Shown here: positions 41,276-51,814 of the stretch, one piece after another | Layout: each line of letters begins with the position of its first letter | Numbering within the stretch: the stretch's first letter is position 1 | From: Symbiodinium natans | Lineage: Eukaryota > Sar > Dinophyceae > Suessiales > Symbiodiniaceae | Length of the DNA stretch: 64,000 nt | Direction: 5' to 3' | Assembly: GCA_905221605.1 (NCBI GenBank) | Contig: CAJNDS010001113.1 | Location: 621,001-685,000 of the forward strand | The notes under the pieces: model-generated | Database searches by the model: none | Told to the model about the DNA's origin: nothing | Seen by the model: the letters and a program-made list of their open reading frames with translations, nothing else | Program-made: the position numbers and the translations under genes

Positions 41276-41560
41276 TACAAAATAAAAAAAAAGAGGTAAG
41301 CAACGAAGAAAAAACAATGATGGAACTAGCCTGTTTCCGTTTCACTGTATAGATCGCAAGCATAATTTCATTGTGTCTTGACGCAACATAGTGTGCCAAA
41401 GTCTCTGTATCGTAAGCATTGTTTTCTTTGCGCTTTAGCACAGTCTTATGTACTAAGGTCTTTAAGCCGTAAGCACTTTTAACGGGAAAGAGCGAGTAGG
41501 ATAACTTGTGATAACTACGACAATTTATCATAATTATGATGGGTCACCGCCTATAGCGGT
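41276..41560. other. AT-rich linker without a clear gene
   Basis: A minus-strand frame (41232-41531) runs through it into the last repeat unit and could be the 5' coding part of a zinc-knuckle repeat protein, but nothing else supports this. Confidence 0.35.
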
Positions 41561-41574
41561 TCCCCTGTGTTTTT

Positions 41575-42310
41575 TGCACATTCCCTTAAACAGTTTAAAC
41601 CATTTAACCATTCAACCAATGGTTTCCCCATACGAAAATCCCTAAAACCATTAAACCATTAAACCGTTAAACCATTAAACCATTAAACCATTAAACCATT
41701 AAACCAGTAAACCAATGGTTTCCCTTTTATGAAAATCCCCAAAACCATTAAACCATTAAACCATGAAACCATTAAACCATTAAACCAATGGTTTCCCCCT
41801 TATGAAAAACCCCCTAAACCATTAAACCATTAAACTATTAAACCATTAAACCATTAAACCAATGGTTTCCCCCTTATGAAAATCCCCTCAACCATTAAAC
41901 CATTAAACCATAAACCATTAAACCATGAAACCATTGGTTTCCCCCATATGAGAATCCCCTTAACCATTCAACCATTTTCATGGGGGGGCAACCATTGGTT
42001 TAATGGTTTAATGGTTTAATGGTTTAATGGTTTAATGGTTTAATGGTTTAATGGTTTCATGGTTTAATGGCTTAATGGCTGAATGGCTTAAAGGTTTAAT
42101 GGTTTAATGGTTTAATGGTTTAATGGTTTAATGGTTTAATGGTTTAATGGTTTCAGGGATTCTCATATGGGGAAAACCATTGGTTTAATGGTTTAATGGT
42201 TTAATGGTTCAATGGTTTAATAGTTTAGGGGATTCTCATAAGGGGGAAACCATTGGTTTAATGGTTTAATGGTTCAATGGTTTCATGGTTTAATGGTTTA
42301 ATGGTGCTCC
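41575..42310. repeat. Giant palindrome of ATTAAACC / GGTTTAAT octamer satellite
   Basis: The left arm (about 41575-41975) is ATTAAACC repeats with an internal higher-order unit ending AATGGTTTCCCC(C/T)TTATGA. The right arm (about 41990-42310) is the same material inverted (GGTTTAAT with CTCATA(A/T)GGGG(G/A)AAACC). The centre is near 41980. No coding potential. Confidence 0.88.
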
Positions 42311-42459
42311 TGCCGAGGTACCTCGTCCGCATCTTTTCTGCTCCTAAAAAGCCTGATTCGCACGCAGTGTCCCATGTGTCTTTTCTGCTCCGAATATTCT
42401 GAATCGCAAGCAGTGTCCCCCGTGTCTTTTCTGCTCATAAGTGTATGTTTCCTACATGG

Positions 42460-42600
42460 GATTGCGCCTTAAACCCTAACTCCTTAAACCCTAACTCTAT
42501 AGGGTTTAAAGGTTAGGGTTTAGGTTGAATTGCCGGCTTAGGTTAAAATGCTTCAATCTTAAACCCTAAACCTGTCAACCTTAACCCTATAGGGTTGGGG
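42460..42600. repeat. Diverged telomere-like inverted repeat
   Basis: CCTTAAACCCTAACT repeats followed by TATAGGGTTTAAAGGTTAGG form a short facing pair around 42510, unlike the perfect heptamer arrays at the left of the window. Confidence 0.5.
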
Positions 42601-42639
42601 TGCCTACATCATGATCGGATTTGACGAGCTCTGCGGAAA

Positions 42640-43095
42640 TATCTATATGACAAGGTTATAACTTGTTGCTGTGCTTATAACTATGGGTTGGGGTTTTATT
42701 TTTATACACTTATGTAAACCCATAAGAATAAGGGGAAGCCCATCACACCCCAATAAGCGCAACAAAACATTTGTCCCAAAGACTTTACCTTAGCTAAGAT
42801 ATCTCAAGCAACCATCCCCCGATAAGCAAAACCTGAATCCCATCATTTAACGATATAGTTTGCTTACATGTTGAATCCCAGCAAGCAGGATATATGTGTA
42901 TGACAAGGTTATAACTTTTTGCTGCGGTTATAACTAGCGTTCAGGGTTTGATTTATATGCATGTAAATAAACCTATAAGACAATGACGGTAACCCCATCA
43001 CGCCCCAATAAGCAAAACAAAACCCATCCGGAAAACTCTACCTTACCTAAGATATCTCAAACAACCATCCCCCGATAAGCAAAACTTGAATTATC
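42640..43095 (+). repeat. Direct duplication of about 200 bp
   Basis: Copies at about 42640-42838 and 42892-43092 share GACAAGGTTATAACTT, CCCATCAC, CCCCAATAAGC, TACCTTA, AAGATATCTCAA and CAACCATCCCCCGATAAGCA. Non-coding. Confidence 0.75.
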
Positions 43096-43184
43096 CTTTT
43101 TGTTTCTATTTTGAAGGACATTTGCTCAACATTTATGTAACCTATAAAAAATAAGGGGAACCGCAAAAGGCGGACGCCCTATAT

Positions 43185-43440
43185 GATACCTTATCATAAT
43201 TATGATAACTTATGATAACTTATCATAATTATGATAACTTATCATAATTATGAAAAGTTACTTATCATAATTATCATACTCTGAGATTAAGAACTTAAAG
43301 TTATCATAATTATGATAATTCAAATCGGGAAGTTGAAGTTATCATAATTGTGATAACTTATGATGGGGAAGTTAAAGTTATCATAATTATGATAACTCAT
43401 GATGGGGAAGCTGAGGTTATCATAGTTATGATAACTTCAG
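43185..43440. repeat. TTATCATAATTATGATAA palindromic satellite
   Basis: At least ten copies of the self-complementary ATCATAATTATGAT core, spaced by short unique linkers. A further single copy lies near 41525. Confidence 0.85.
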
Positions 43441-43940
43441 GTTTATAGCTTGGAGTGAAAGGGTGTGAGAGGAGGGGTAGGATGGATTGGGTGCGAGTAG
43501 TATTGTGAATGTTGTTTTTTGTGGGAAGGCGCGTGGGTTGGTGTAGGGGGGGAAGGGGAAAGGTTGGCGGGTGGTGGAGGGTGGGGGGAGAGTAGGGGGG
43601 GGGGGTAGGGAGGTCAGCCCCTCCAGCCCCTCCAGCCCCTCTAGCCCCTCCAGCCCTCCAGCCCCTCCAGCCCCTCCAGCCCCTCCAGCCCCTCCAGCCC
43701 TCCAGCCCCTCCAGCCCCCCTCCGCCCCTCCAGCCCCTCCAGCTCCAACCAGCCCCTCCAGCCCTTCCAGCCCCTCCAGCCCCTCCAGCCTCTCCAGCCC
43801 TCCAGCCCCTCCAGCCCCTCCACCCCTCCAACCCCTCTAGCGCCTCTGCAGCCCCTCAGCCTGCCCCTCGGGGGGTGGCGGTTGGGGGTGGGGGGGGGAG
43901 GGGAGAGGAGGGGGGAGGGGGTGGAGTCTCGCCACAATTA
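43441..43940. repeat. CCCCTCCAG minisatellite with G-rich flanks
   Basis: About 43612-43860 is a CCCCTCCAGC 9/10-bp repeat with purine-rich flanks. Open frames across it (Gly/Trp/Arg-rich on one strand, Pro/Ser/Ala-rich on the other) exist only because the repeat has no stops. Confidence 0.85.
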
Positions 43941-45635
43941 AATCGATTTAAACGATTTAAACGATTTAAACGATTTAATTGGGTCCAATTAAATCGTTTA
44001 AATCGGACGCCTGAATTAAATAGTTTAATTGGCCTGGGCGATTTAAACGATTTATTTGGTTGGTTTATGGCTTGACTGGGTTTCCCCCCCCAATTAAATC
44101 GATTTAAACGATTTAAACGATTTAATCGATTTAAACGATTTAATTGGGTTCAATTAAATCGTTTAAATCGCCCAGGCCAATTAAATAGTTTAATTGGCCT
44201 GGGCGATTTAAACGATTTAATTGGGTCCAATTAAATCGTTTAAATCGGACGCCTGAATTAAATAGTTTAATTGGCCTGGGCGATTTAAACGATTTAATTG
44301 GTTGGTTTATGGCTTGACTGGGTTTCCCCCCCAATTAAATCGATTTAAACGATTTAAACGATTTAATCGATTTAAACGATTTAATTGGGTCCAATTAAAT
44401 CGTTTAAATCGCCCAGGCCAATTAAATAGTTTTATTGGCCTGGGCGATTTAAACGATTTAATTGGGTCCAATTAAATCGTTTAAATCGGACGCCTGAATT
44501 AAATAGTTTAATTGGCCTGGGCGATTTAAACGATTTAATTGGTTGGTTTATGGCTTGACTGGGTTTCCCCCCAATTAAATCGATTTAAACGATTTAAACG
44601 ATTTAATCGGTTTAGACGATTTAATTGGGTCCAATTAAATCGTTTAAATCGGACGCCTGAATTAAATAGTTTAATTGGCCTGGGCGATTAAGACGATTTA
44701 ATTGGGCCCAATTAAATCGTTTAAATCGGACGCCTGAATTAAATAGTTTAATTGGCCTGGGCGATTTAAACGATTTAATTGGACTCAATTAAATCGTTTA
44801 AATCGATTAAATCGTTTAAATCGTTTAAATCGATTTAATTGGGGGGAGACCCAGTCAAGCCATAAACCATCCAATTAAATCGTTTAAATCGCCCAGGCCA
44901 ATTAAATAGTTTAATTGGCCTGGGCGATTTAAACGATTTAATTGGGTCCAATTAAATCGTTTAAATCGGACGCCTGAATTAAATAGTTTAATTGGCCTGG
45001 GCGATTTAAACGATTTAATTGGACTCAATTAAATCGTTTAAATCGATTAAATCGTTTAAATCGTTTAAATCGATTTAATTGGGGGGAGACCCAGTCAAGC
45101 CATAAACCAACCAATTAAATCGTTTAAATCGGACGCCTGAATTAAATAGTTTAATTGGCCTGGGCGATTTAAACGGTTTAATTGGGTCCAATTAAATCGT
45201 TTAAATCGGACGCCTGAATTAAATAGTTTAATTGGCCTGGGCGATTTAAACGATTTAATTGGACTCAATTAAATCGCTTAAATCGATTAAATCGTTTAAA
45301 TCGTTTAAATCGATTTAATTGGGGGGAGACCCAGTCAAGCCATAAACCAACCAATTAAATCGTTTAAATCGGACGCCTGAATTAAACAATTTAATTGACC
45401 TGGGCGATTTAAACGATTTATTTGAGTCCAATTAAATCGTTTAAATCGCCCAGGCCGATTAAATTATTTAATTGGCCTGGGCGATTTACACGATTTAATT
45501 GGACCCAATTAAATCGCTTAAATCGGACGCCTGAATTAAATAAGTTAATTGGCCTGGGCGATTTAAACGATTTAATTGGACTCAATTAAATCGTTTAAAT
45601 CGTTTGAATCGTTTAAATCGTTTAAATACTTATTA
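43936..45635. repeat. AATTAAATCGTTTAAATCG palindromic satellite, 1.7 kb, arranged as a giant palindrome
   Basis: The short units CGATTTAAACGATTTAATTG and their complement are themselves near-palindromes. They form units of about 240 bp that carry a marker, TTTATGGCTTGACTGGGTTT, on the plus strand at about 44060, 44305 and 44548 and on the opposite strand at about 44850, 45090 and 45330. The array therefore inverts around 44.6-44.8 kb. A second spacer, GGACGCCTGAATTAAATAGT, recurs throughout. Confidence 0.88.
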
Positions 45636-45639
45636 AAAA

Positions 45640-46440
45640 AAGGAATGAGCTAAATAGACCCGAAAGGCTGCTCTTTCATATATATATATATATGCACTTC
45701 AAGCACTTGAGTGCTTTCTTCCGGCTGGCAGAGTGGACGGACCCTCAGGCGGAACGCACCAGGATGCACACACATGCTAGGGTAGACACTGCGTGAAATT
45801 GTTGAGGCATCCCACATTGCAACCTGCCTCAGTATGGGCCGTGGGGGGTTCAAGTGAGCAAGGGGAGAACGCTCAATCCTCTGTTGCCAGAGCAATTGTG
45901 GCATATGGGGCTCCAAGCCCAGGGATGCTGCCGCAGCATCACCCAACCCTGGGGCTCCTATCGCATGAGCAACGATGCAGTGACTTCCGTGTCTCGTTCA
46001 TGAGGGCCAGTTGGATTGGGCATCTCTTCTTCGCCGACCCAGAGGCTGCGTAGCCCGAGATCGCGAGCACTGGCTGATAACCCTCAGGAGTGCCTGGAGC
46101 CTCAAGCCCCAGAAGCTCGATGCGACAGCTCGCGCCTTCAACGTCTCACATGAGGATTTACAGGTGCCCTTGAACTCGAAACCCTTATCTGTCCCACCGA
46201 TTGATTTGAAGATGCCCCCCCATGCTCGATCACCACCTTAGCCTGTTTCCGCGCTCATCGTGTTGGACTCTCGCTACATTTTGCTTGCGCGCCGTCGCTG
46301 GTCGACAAAGGGCAAGGCTTGCATCTCAAGCCCTCACCCTCGGGATGATCCGCGTTTCTGCTTGGAAACAGAATGATCTTGGGATGAGAGGGGGCTATGC
46401 CGACAGCGCCGATAAAAGCCTGTGTCATTTCAAGTCAGAA
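45640..46440. other. No recognisable gene
   Basis: Normal composition, with a TA tract at about 45677-45695. Plus-strand frames of 76-99 codons overlap one another and have no motifs. Confidence 0.4.
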
Positions 46441-46960
46441 GAAAAACATTTTTGTTTTGGAAAACTCGAGCCGGCTCGAAGGATCTATGGCCCCAGCAGC
46501 CCGGTAGATCCTGAAACTTAGGGTTTTTCTGGACAATTCGAGCCTGCTCGAGTTTTCGGGACCTGGAGCTTCAAGAATTTTCCGAAAATTCGAGCAGGCT
46601 CGAATTTTCCAAAAAAAGCTGACGCAGTAGGTCGCGGAAACACGAACAGGCTCGAATTTTCCAACAAAATCCGAAATTGGCTCCAGCAGCCCGGTAGCCG
46701 GTAGATGCTGAAACTTAGGCTTTTTGTTGGAAAATTCCAGCAGGGCTCGCGCTTTCGCGACCTGGTGCTCCAAGAATTTTCGGAAAATTCGAGCCGGTTC
46801 GAATTAAACAAAAAAAGTTGCTGAAACCCTGGCTGTGCGACCCAAGGCCTCACAGATGACACAATTTAGGTTGTTCTTTGAAAATTCGAGCCTGCTCAAG
46901 TTTTCGCGACCTTGTGCCTCGAGAATTTTCGGAAAATCCGAGCCGGCTCGAGTTCTCTTG
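46440..46960. repeat. Palindromic GAAAATTCGAGC(C/A)(G/T)GCTCGAATTTTC repeats
   Basis: About eight copies or half-copies (near 46455, 46525, 46578, 46645, 46725, 46785, 46880 and 46930) of a perfect or near-perfect inverted repeat centred on CCGG, CAGG or CTGG. A longer unit includes GACCTGG(A/T)GC(T/C)(T/C)CAAGAATTTTC. Confidence 0.75.
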
Positions 46961-47268
46961 AAATTCTGACTGCGATAATTACTACAATGAGTAGCATTAG
47001 TTGCGAATTGAAAGTTAAGTTTCCCTTCCATTTTAACGGCCAATACTTGAATTGTGAGAAGAGGCCGTAAAATAGTTAAGTTCAACAAACATTTTGTTCT
47101 CAAACCCCTTGACAGTCAATATAAGAACTACCTTTGCTTAATTGAAAACTTAGATTATCAATGAGGATATCTTCGGGGCCAAAAGTTTTCCGTTTACACA
47201 CATAGCATAGAGAATTTAAATAAAGATAAATAAAGATAATTTAAGCTTAAATTTAAGGAAAATTAGAA

Positions 47269-47415
47269 TCATATATATGAATTTTCTTTACTACTGTTCT
47301 TCTTCTTACCTTTCACCTCCTGAACTGCTTCATCTACTTCATTATTCTCAACTAACTTTCTTATCTCTTCGTAAGCATTTTGTTTAATTCTATTCTCTTT
47401 CTTCGGTTTCTCCAT
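47269..47415 (-). CDS. Small charged ORF, 48 residues
   Basis: ATG at 47415, stop TGA. Very rich in Lys and Glu (MEKPKKENRIKQNAYEEI at the start, then a helical acidic part and a KGKKK run). Too short for the supplied length cut-offs, but its amino-acid make-up looks like real protein. It follows the broken gene on the same strand, 54 bp downstream of its stop. Function unknown. Confidence 0.35.
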   Translation of the reverse strand: MEKPKKENRIKQNAYEEIRKLVENNEVDEAVQEVKGKKKNSSKENSYI

Positions 47416-47469
47416 CTGTTCGTACGTTGTTGCTTTCGTATGAAACAGTATTAATATTCTTTAGATTAT

Positions 47470-48010
47470 TTAATCAAGCTGTTGTAAAAGCTCTTCTTCG
47501 GTTATAGGTAGAAGTCCTGCTTTGTTTTTAACATTGCCTGTATCTGCATCAGAGAGGCTTAATGTTGATGTATTTAATGTTATGATTATACTTCCTTTAT
47601 CAAACATACTGACGGGGTCCCCTGCCTTAATTAAAGTTGTCCCCGTGTCTTCTGGTCGTCGTCCTGATACAAAAAGAGAACCATAACTACGACCACTGAA
47701 TACACTGCCATAATCATTGATAATTTGTTTTCCTACTGTTGAACTACACTATGACAGCTAATATCAGTAATTCCAGTAACTTTCCATCTATTTCAATAAA
47801 ACCATCTTGAATGAACCTATCTACATCTTTATAACACTTAGTCTGTTGCGTCTTGTATGCTGGTTTAAGTCCTTGCGTGTCCGTTAAGAATGCCTCTGTC
47901 CCCGCGAAGTCGTCTCTAACTGCAGTATGTAGTCTGCTTCTTGTGTCAGGAGTTCTATAAAGCCCCTTTCATGTTTGTGCATAATAAAATAGACTTTACA
48001 ACGTATTTTA
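47470..48010 (-). pseudogene. Broken, unrecognised gene in the AT-rich island
   Basis: Protein-like sequence runs through at least three frame blocks. Block 1 is about 48010-47910 (KVYFIMHKHERGF). Block 2 is 47968-47744 (DDFAGTEAFLTDTQG, then DVDRFIQDGFIEIDGKLL). Block 3 is about 47739-47470 (SVFSGRSYGSLFVSGRRPED, then SIIITLNTSTLSLSDADTG and an acidic end TEEELLQQLD before TAA). Frame changes between blocks, without evident introns, suggest decay. Not recognised; the style is reminiscent of a phage or algal-virus protein, but that is only an impression. Confidence 0.4.
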
Positions 48011-48579
48011 TCTAGTTGATTAATACTGTTGAAGAGTATAGAGCAAATAACAGAGATTTGCAAGCCGCACAAAACCAAATCCACAAACGGATTCTGTTTG
48101 TAGATTTCTCTTGTTTAAAACTACATGTAATGAATAACAAGTATATATGTGCAGGCAGTGTAGGTCCGACATTATTAAACCAAGAACTACGCGATCACCG
48201 TACCGGGCAAGGGCAAGACGGTAGTGAAGAGTGGTACGTCATCGACCGGTTTTTGGGATTCTTGAGGAGTCATTTGAAATATGTTTGCCGTGTGACATCA
48301 AAACACGTGGTCACAGGAAGGATGCTTCGCTTCCTACACGACAATCGCCAAAGTTGACATACACAGTTAGCTGTTGCATAGCAGACGCTGTCACCGTGCC
48401 ACGGGCTTGAGGAAAGATATCTGCATGCCATAAGTTCAGGTATGTGTCTGTGTGAGTGACTAAGTTACTGAGTGACAAAACGAATAACAGAGATTAGCAA
48501 ACCACAGAAAACCAAATCCAGAAACGGACTCTGATTGTAGATGTCTGTTGTTTAAAAGCATAGAGAATGAATAGCAAGT

Positions 48580-50515
48580 TGTAGCATCAGACATGGCAAG
48601 ACACGAAAGTATCGTAAATACCGGTGCTTGTCACTTCAACCATATGTGTAAGTAAGCACAGGTGCAGAAGGGCAAGCAAGAAAAGGACACATATGGATCA
48701 TGGGAGGGGGTGTGACCATATACATTTACATATATACATCTCTTGCACGGACGTAGTTCAGTTCAGCCGTTTATCACTCACAGGTGTCGAGCGTTGCTAA
48801 ACTCTATGTCTTCGAGCACAACGTAGTGGTCAAAATTGTATCTGGGTGGCAAAGGTTGAGCTGTTGAGCTGCCAGTTTGCACGTTGCCATGGTGCACGCG
48901 AAGGATCCCCAAATCTTGGTGCCAGCTGAGGCTACGCCTTTGATGTCGGTCCGAGCTCCAGCATACACTGCCTGGAGCTTGTTGCAGGCGCCGGTAAAGG
49001 AAGAGCCCTGGACATTGCTTTAGCGCGGAGTAATGCTTTACAGGCTTGCCGCCAGTTGCGGTTGCCACGTCCTTCGCTCGATTTGCCCAGCGAGGAGAGG
49101 CAAAGTGCCCGTGAATGTTGGAGCCTGAATTTTCGAGCAACTCGTAGTCAAGCACATGTTGACATAGCTAGAGCCTCTATGTTTGCCAGAACTCTTTTGC
49201 GGCACTCTTGCGTTCAGTAACGCTGCCATTCAACGGTGGGAAGGCGAAGCCAGCTGACCGCCGGTGTTGCATCATGCGGCGTTAATGGCATAGCTCATCT
49301 TGGGCCTGTTAAATGGTGACATTTTAAAGAAGTGGAGTGGCCTGTGACAGATGGCCCGGGAGGTAGCATAAAGCGTTTGGCCCTGATAAAGGTGCCTTCC
49401 AACCCTTCCCCCAGCCCTTGCTTGGATGGAGTTGTTGGCTGGCCTTGATAGAGCGTCGGAGCCTGGATTAAGGGAGTTCGGTTCAGGGTCGTAGGGTTCC
49501 CGGTTTCATGGACTAGGATTTCGGGGCGTCCTAAAAGACGGGGTTTCTGCAACATTCCTTCGGATTTCACATGGCACTGCTCTAAAAAGTGGTTTCCCAG
49601 TTGTTTGGACGCTGGATACTGTGACGCCTGTCTGAAACTGTTTCCCAGCTGTCTCCCATTGTTAAGGGAGACCTTGCATGCTGTGATGCCCCCCCTCTGG
49701 GACAGTTGTTTCCCATTTGTCTCCCCTTTGTCTGCTTTTGTAATGTTGGACTCGGTTTAGTGCGGGGCGCCCCCCCCCCCTCCCCGCCCCCCAAACAATT
49801 TTAGGGTTTTGGGGGATCATGACAGTGTGGGCTGGGGTCTGGGACGGCGGGTAGGGCGGCTGGGGGTCGAGGGTTGTGAGGGGAAGCCTTGAAGCTTGAG
49901 GGTCTAAGCTTTTCAGGCTTTGTAGGTTTTGGGGGTCCGGGCTCCCAATTAATGCGGGCCACCGAAACAATTTGCTAAAGCGAATCTGCGCAGCTCGTGG
50001 GCTACTCCCTAGGAAAATTGTTTGGGGGCCTGTTTCGTAATGAAATTGTAAAAGGACTTTAACTAAAGCTGGACACCAAAAAACTACGGAATTTCTTATT
50101 CAAGACTTTTTTTAGTTTTTGGCTAATTACCGGGCCCCCCACCCTTCATCCCCGGCCCGGCAACATCGCATAGTTGAGGACCACCCTAATCAATGGGGGG
50201 CTCCCCTATAAGATTTCCGGAAAAGCGCATAAATAGTGCCCCCTCTCACTAAACCGGGTGCAACATTACGGAGGTCAGACTGGGAGTGTTGCCTCCCTTT
50301 GCGCTGACCCGGGATGCTGTGCCGTTTTGGTTGGAAGCGGCAACACTGGCGACCAGTTTTGTTCGTCTGTGTTGATTGCTAAAGCAGGTGGGTGATTTCA
50401 AGACGTCACTGAACTTTGGCTGGCTCTCTTGGCCTCGCCCCAACCGCATCTTGATACGCCCAAAACTTGCCAACTCCTCAGACCCCACTGAGATCTCAGA
50501 GAGTTCCTTTTGCAG
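48580..50515. other. No recognised gene
   Basis: A minus-strand frame at 48778-49155 (GTG first codon; 125 codons) is protein-like in places but unrecognised. About 49580-49740 has three related CTGTTTCCCAGCTGTCTCCC stretches. About 49770-49800 is poly-C-rich. The rest is unremarkable. Confidence 0.4.
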
Positions 50516-50588
50516 AGTTCCCCCAGGAGGACGTGGCGCAGATCATGCGGGAGGTTGCCGCCGAGCAGCTGAAGGATCCGGAGTCAGC
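50516..50588 (+). CDS. Candidate small exon
   Basis: A pyrimidine-rich TTCCTTTTGCAG precedes it and GTAGGAGG follows. The frame reads FPQEDVAQIMREVAAEQLKD, an amphipathic helix-like stretch, and meets a stop right after the donor. It could be an early exon of the ubiquitin protease gene downstream or of a separate gene. Confidence 0.35.
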
Positions 50589-50818
50589 GTAGGAGGAGAC
50601 TGAGCGTAGGGGACTCTCAGAGAACTCGGAGGACCCCATTGGGATTTCGGACCGAAACGGTGTTGGGTTGCCAAAGTGCAGTGGCAGTTTGTCGGATTCG
50701 TTTCCCTCTCTTTTTTTTTGCAGGCGTGGCCCGCGGACGTGGACGACGTTGTTCCTCGGCTCGCACTGATTTAGGATCTTTGAAGCTCAACCGCCGAACT
50801 CGCCGAACCGGGACCCCT

Positions 50819-51208
50819 CTAGTCACCACAGACGCCAGACACACGGCAACGCAGAGCGAAACGCGAAGCAGTGAGACGCGAAGCAAACACCATGACACAC
50901 GGAGGATTCTCGCTTGAAGCTGCTTTTCGAAGCCACTGCGTCGCAGCGTCTCTCGAGCATCTCGCAGACCAAACGGCGCAAGGCAGGGTGCCCTTTGGCA
51001 ATCTTCGGGGGTAAAAGGTAAAATCTGGTGCCTTCAACACTGGAAAGCCGCAGAGAAGCCCTTGGATGCCCTTGGGGTTGTTGCGTGGTTCTTCTTTGGA
51101 TGGAATCGGCTTGTTGCAGCACGGACAAAACGTAACGCTCTTTTCAATTATCGCGAGACACACTGGACATAGGTTCGCAACAAACTCGGCTGGATGTTTA
51201 AGGACAAG
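50819..51208 (-). CDS. Candidate minus-strand exon with a double-CxxC zinc motif
   Basis: The frame is open from about 51230 and includes HPAEFVANLCPVCLAIIEK, then TFCPCCNKPIPS, that is C-x2-C-x11-C-x2-C, typical of a zinc ribbon or half a RING. The C-terminal part is less convincing. It is on the strand opposite to the surrounding genes, so it may be chance. Confidence 0.25.
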   Translation of the reverse strand, partial: LVLKHPAEFVANLCPVCLAIIEKSVTFCPCCNKPIPSKEEPRNNPKGIQGLLCGFPVLKAPDFTFYPRRLPKGTLPCAVWSARCSRDAATQWLRKAASSENPPCVMVFASRLTASRFALRCRVSGVCGD

Positions 51209-51814
51209 CGGCCACTATCTGAGTCGGCATGGGGTAGCTGGCATGGCTTATGGTCTGAACATGTATGCACCAGGATCCCAATTCTGCTTGAGGTAGGTTT
51301 GGCCTTGACGTTGACTGGGAGGTCCAGGCCCTTGGTGTGCCAGCGGCCAGCCGCGCCAGCCCCACCGCACAGGAGGCGCAGGAAGCACAGGCGACGGGCG
51401 AAGCTGCCTTCGGAGAGGCTCCCATATCGCATCTCATATCTGTGCCCCCCCTAGCTGCCCTAGCTGTTGATGGCGGACAAGACATGGACGTCAGGAGTTG
51501 ATCCTTCAGAACGGCCTCAGGATTTTCCTCAAGGACGCCGTTTTTTTGTCAGGGAAATGCTTTCGAGACGTTGTCGGGTGACTTCTGGTCTCGGTGCAAG
51601 AACTCCTTAGCGTGTCGGGCATAGAACTCTTCACAAAGTCGGCCAAGACATGGTGCTTTAGCCGTGCAGCGGTTTGTTCGGGCGTGTTCACTCGGAAAGA
51701 TCGTCCACACTTGTGTGCACGGAGTTGGGATTCGAACACCATCATGCGCTTGAACTTAGCAGACTTAGCAGACTTAGCAGCCTTAGCATGAACTGAGCTT
51801 GGCAGCTGTGCTTC

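Larger units (their letters stand above)
46961..48400. other. AT-rich island with foreign-looking gene remnants
   Basis: Clearly more AT-rich than either side. The minus strand carries a small intact frame and a longer, frame-broken gene; the right part has a repeat of about 100 bp at about 48034-48135 and 48479-48578. Codon choice in the remnants is AT-rich, unlike the host exons right of 50 kb. An old insertion from an AT-rich source (virus, bacterium or organelle) is possible. Confidence 0.45.

Noticed and set aside
43397-43937. Open frames rich in Gly/Trp/Arg or Pro/Ser/Ala on both strands
   Set aside because: They exist only because the CCCCTCCAGC minisatellite has no stop codons; no codon structure beyond the repeat.
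43875-44334. Open frames with FKRFKRFN or LNRLNR runs
   Set aside because: Direct translation of the AATTAAATCG satellite; satellite translation on both strands.
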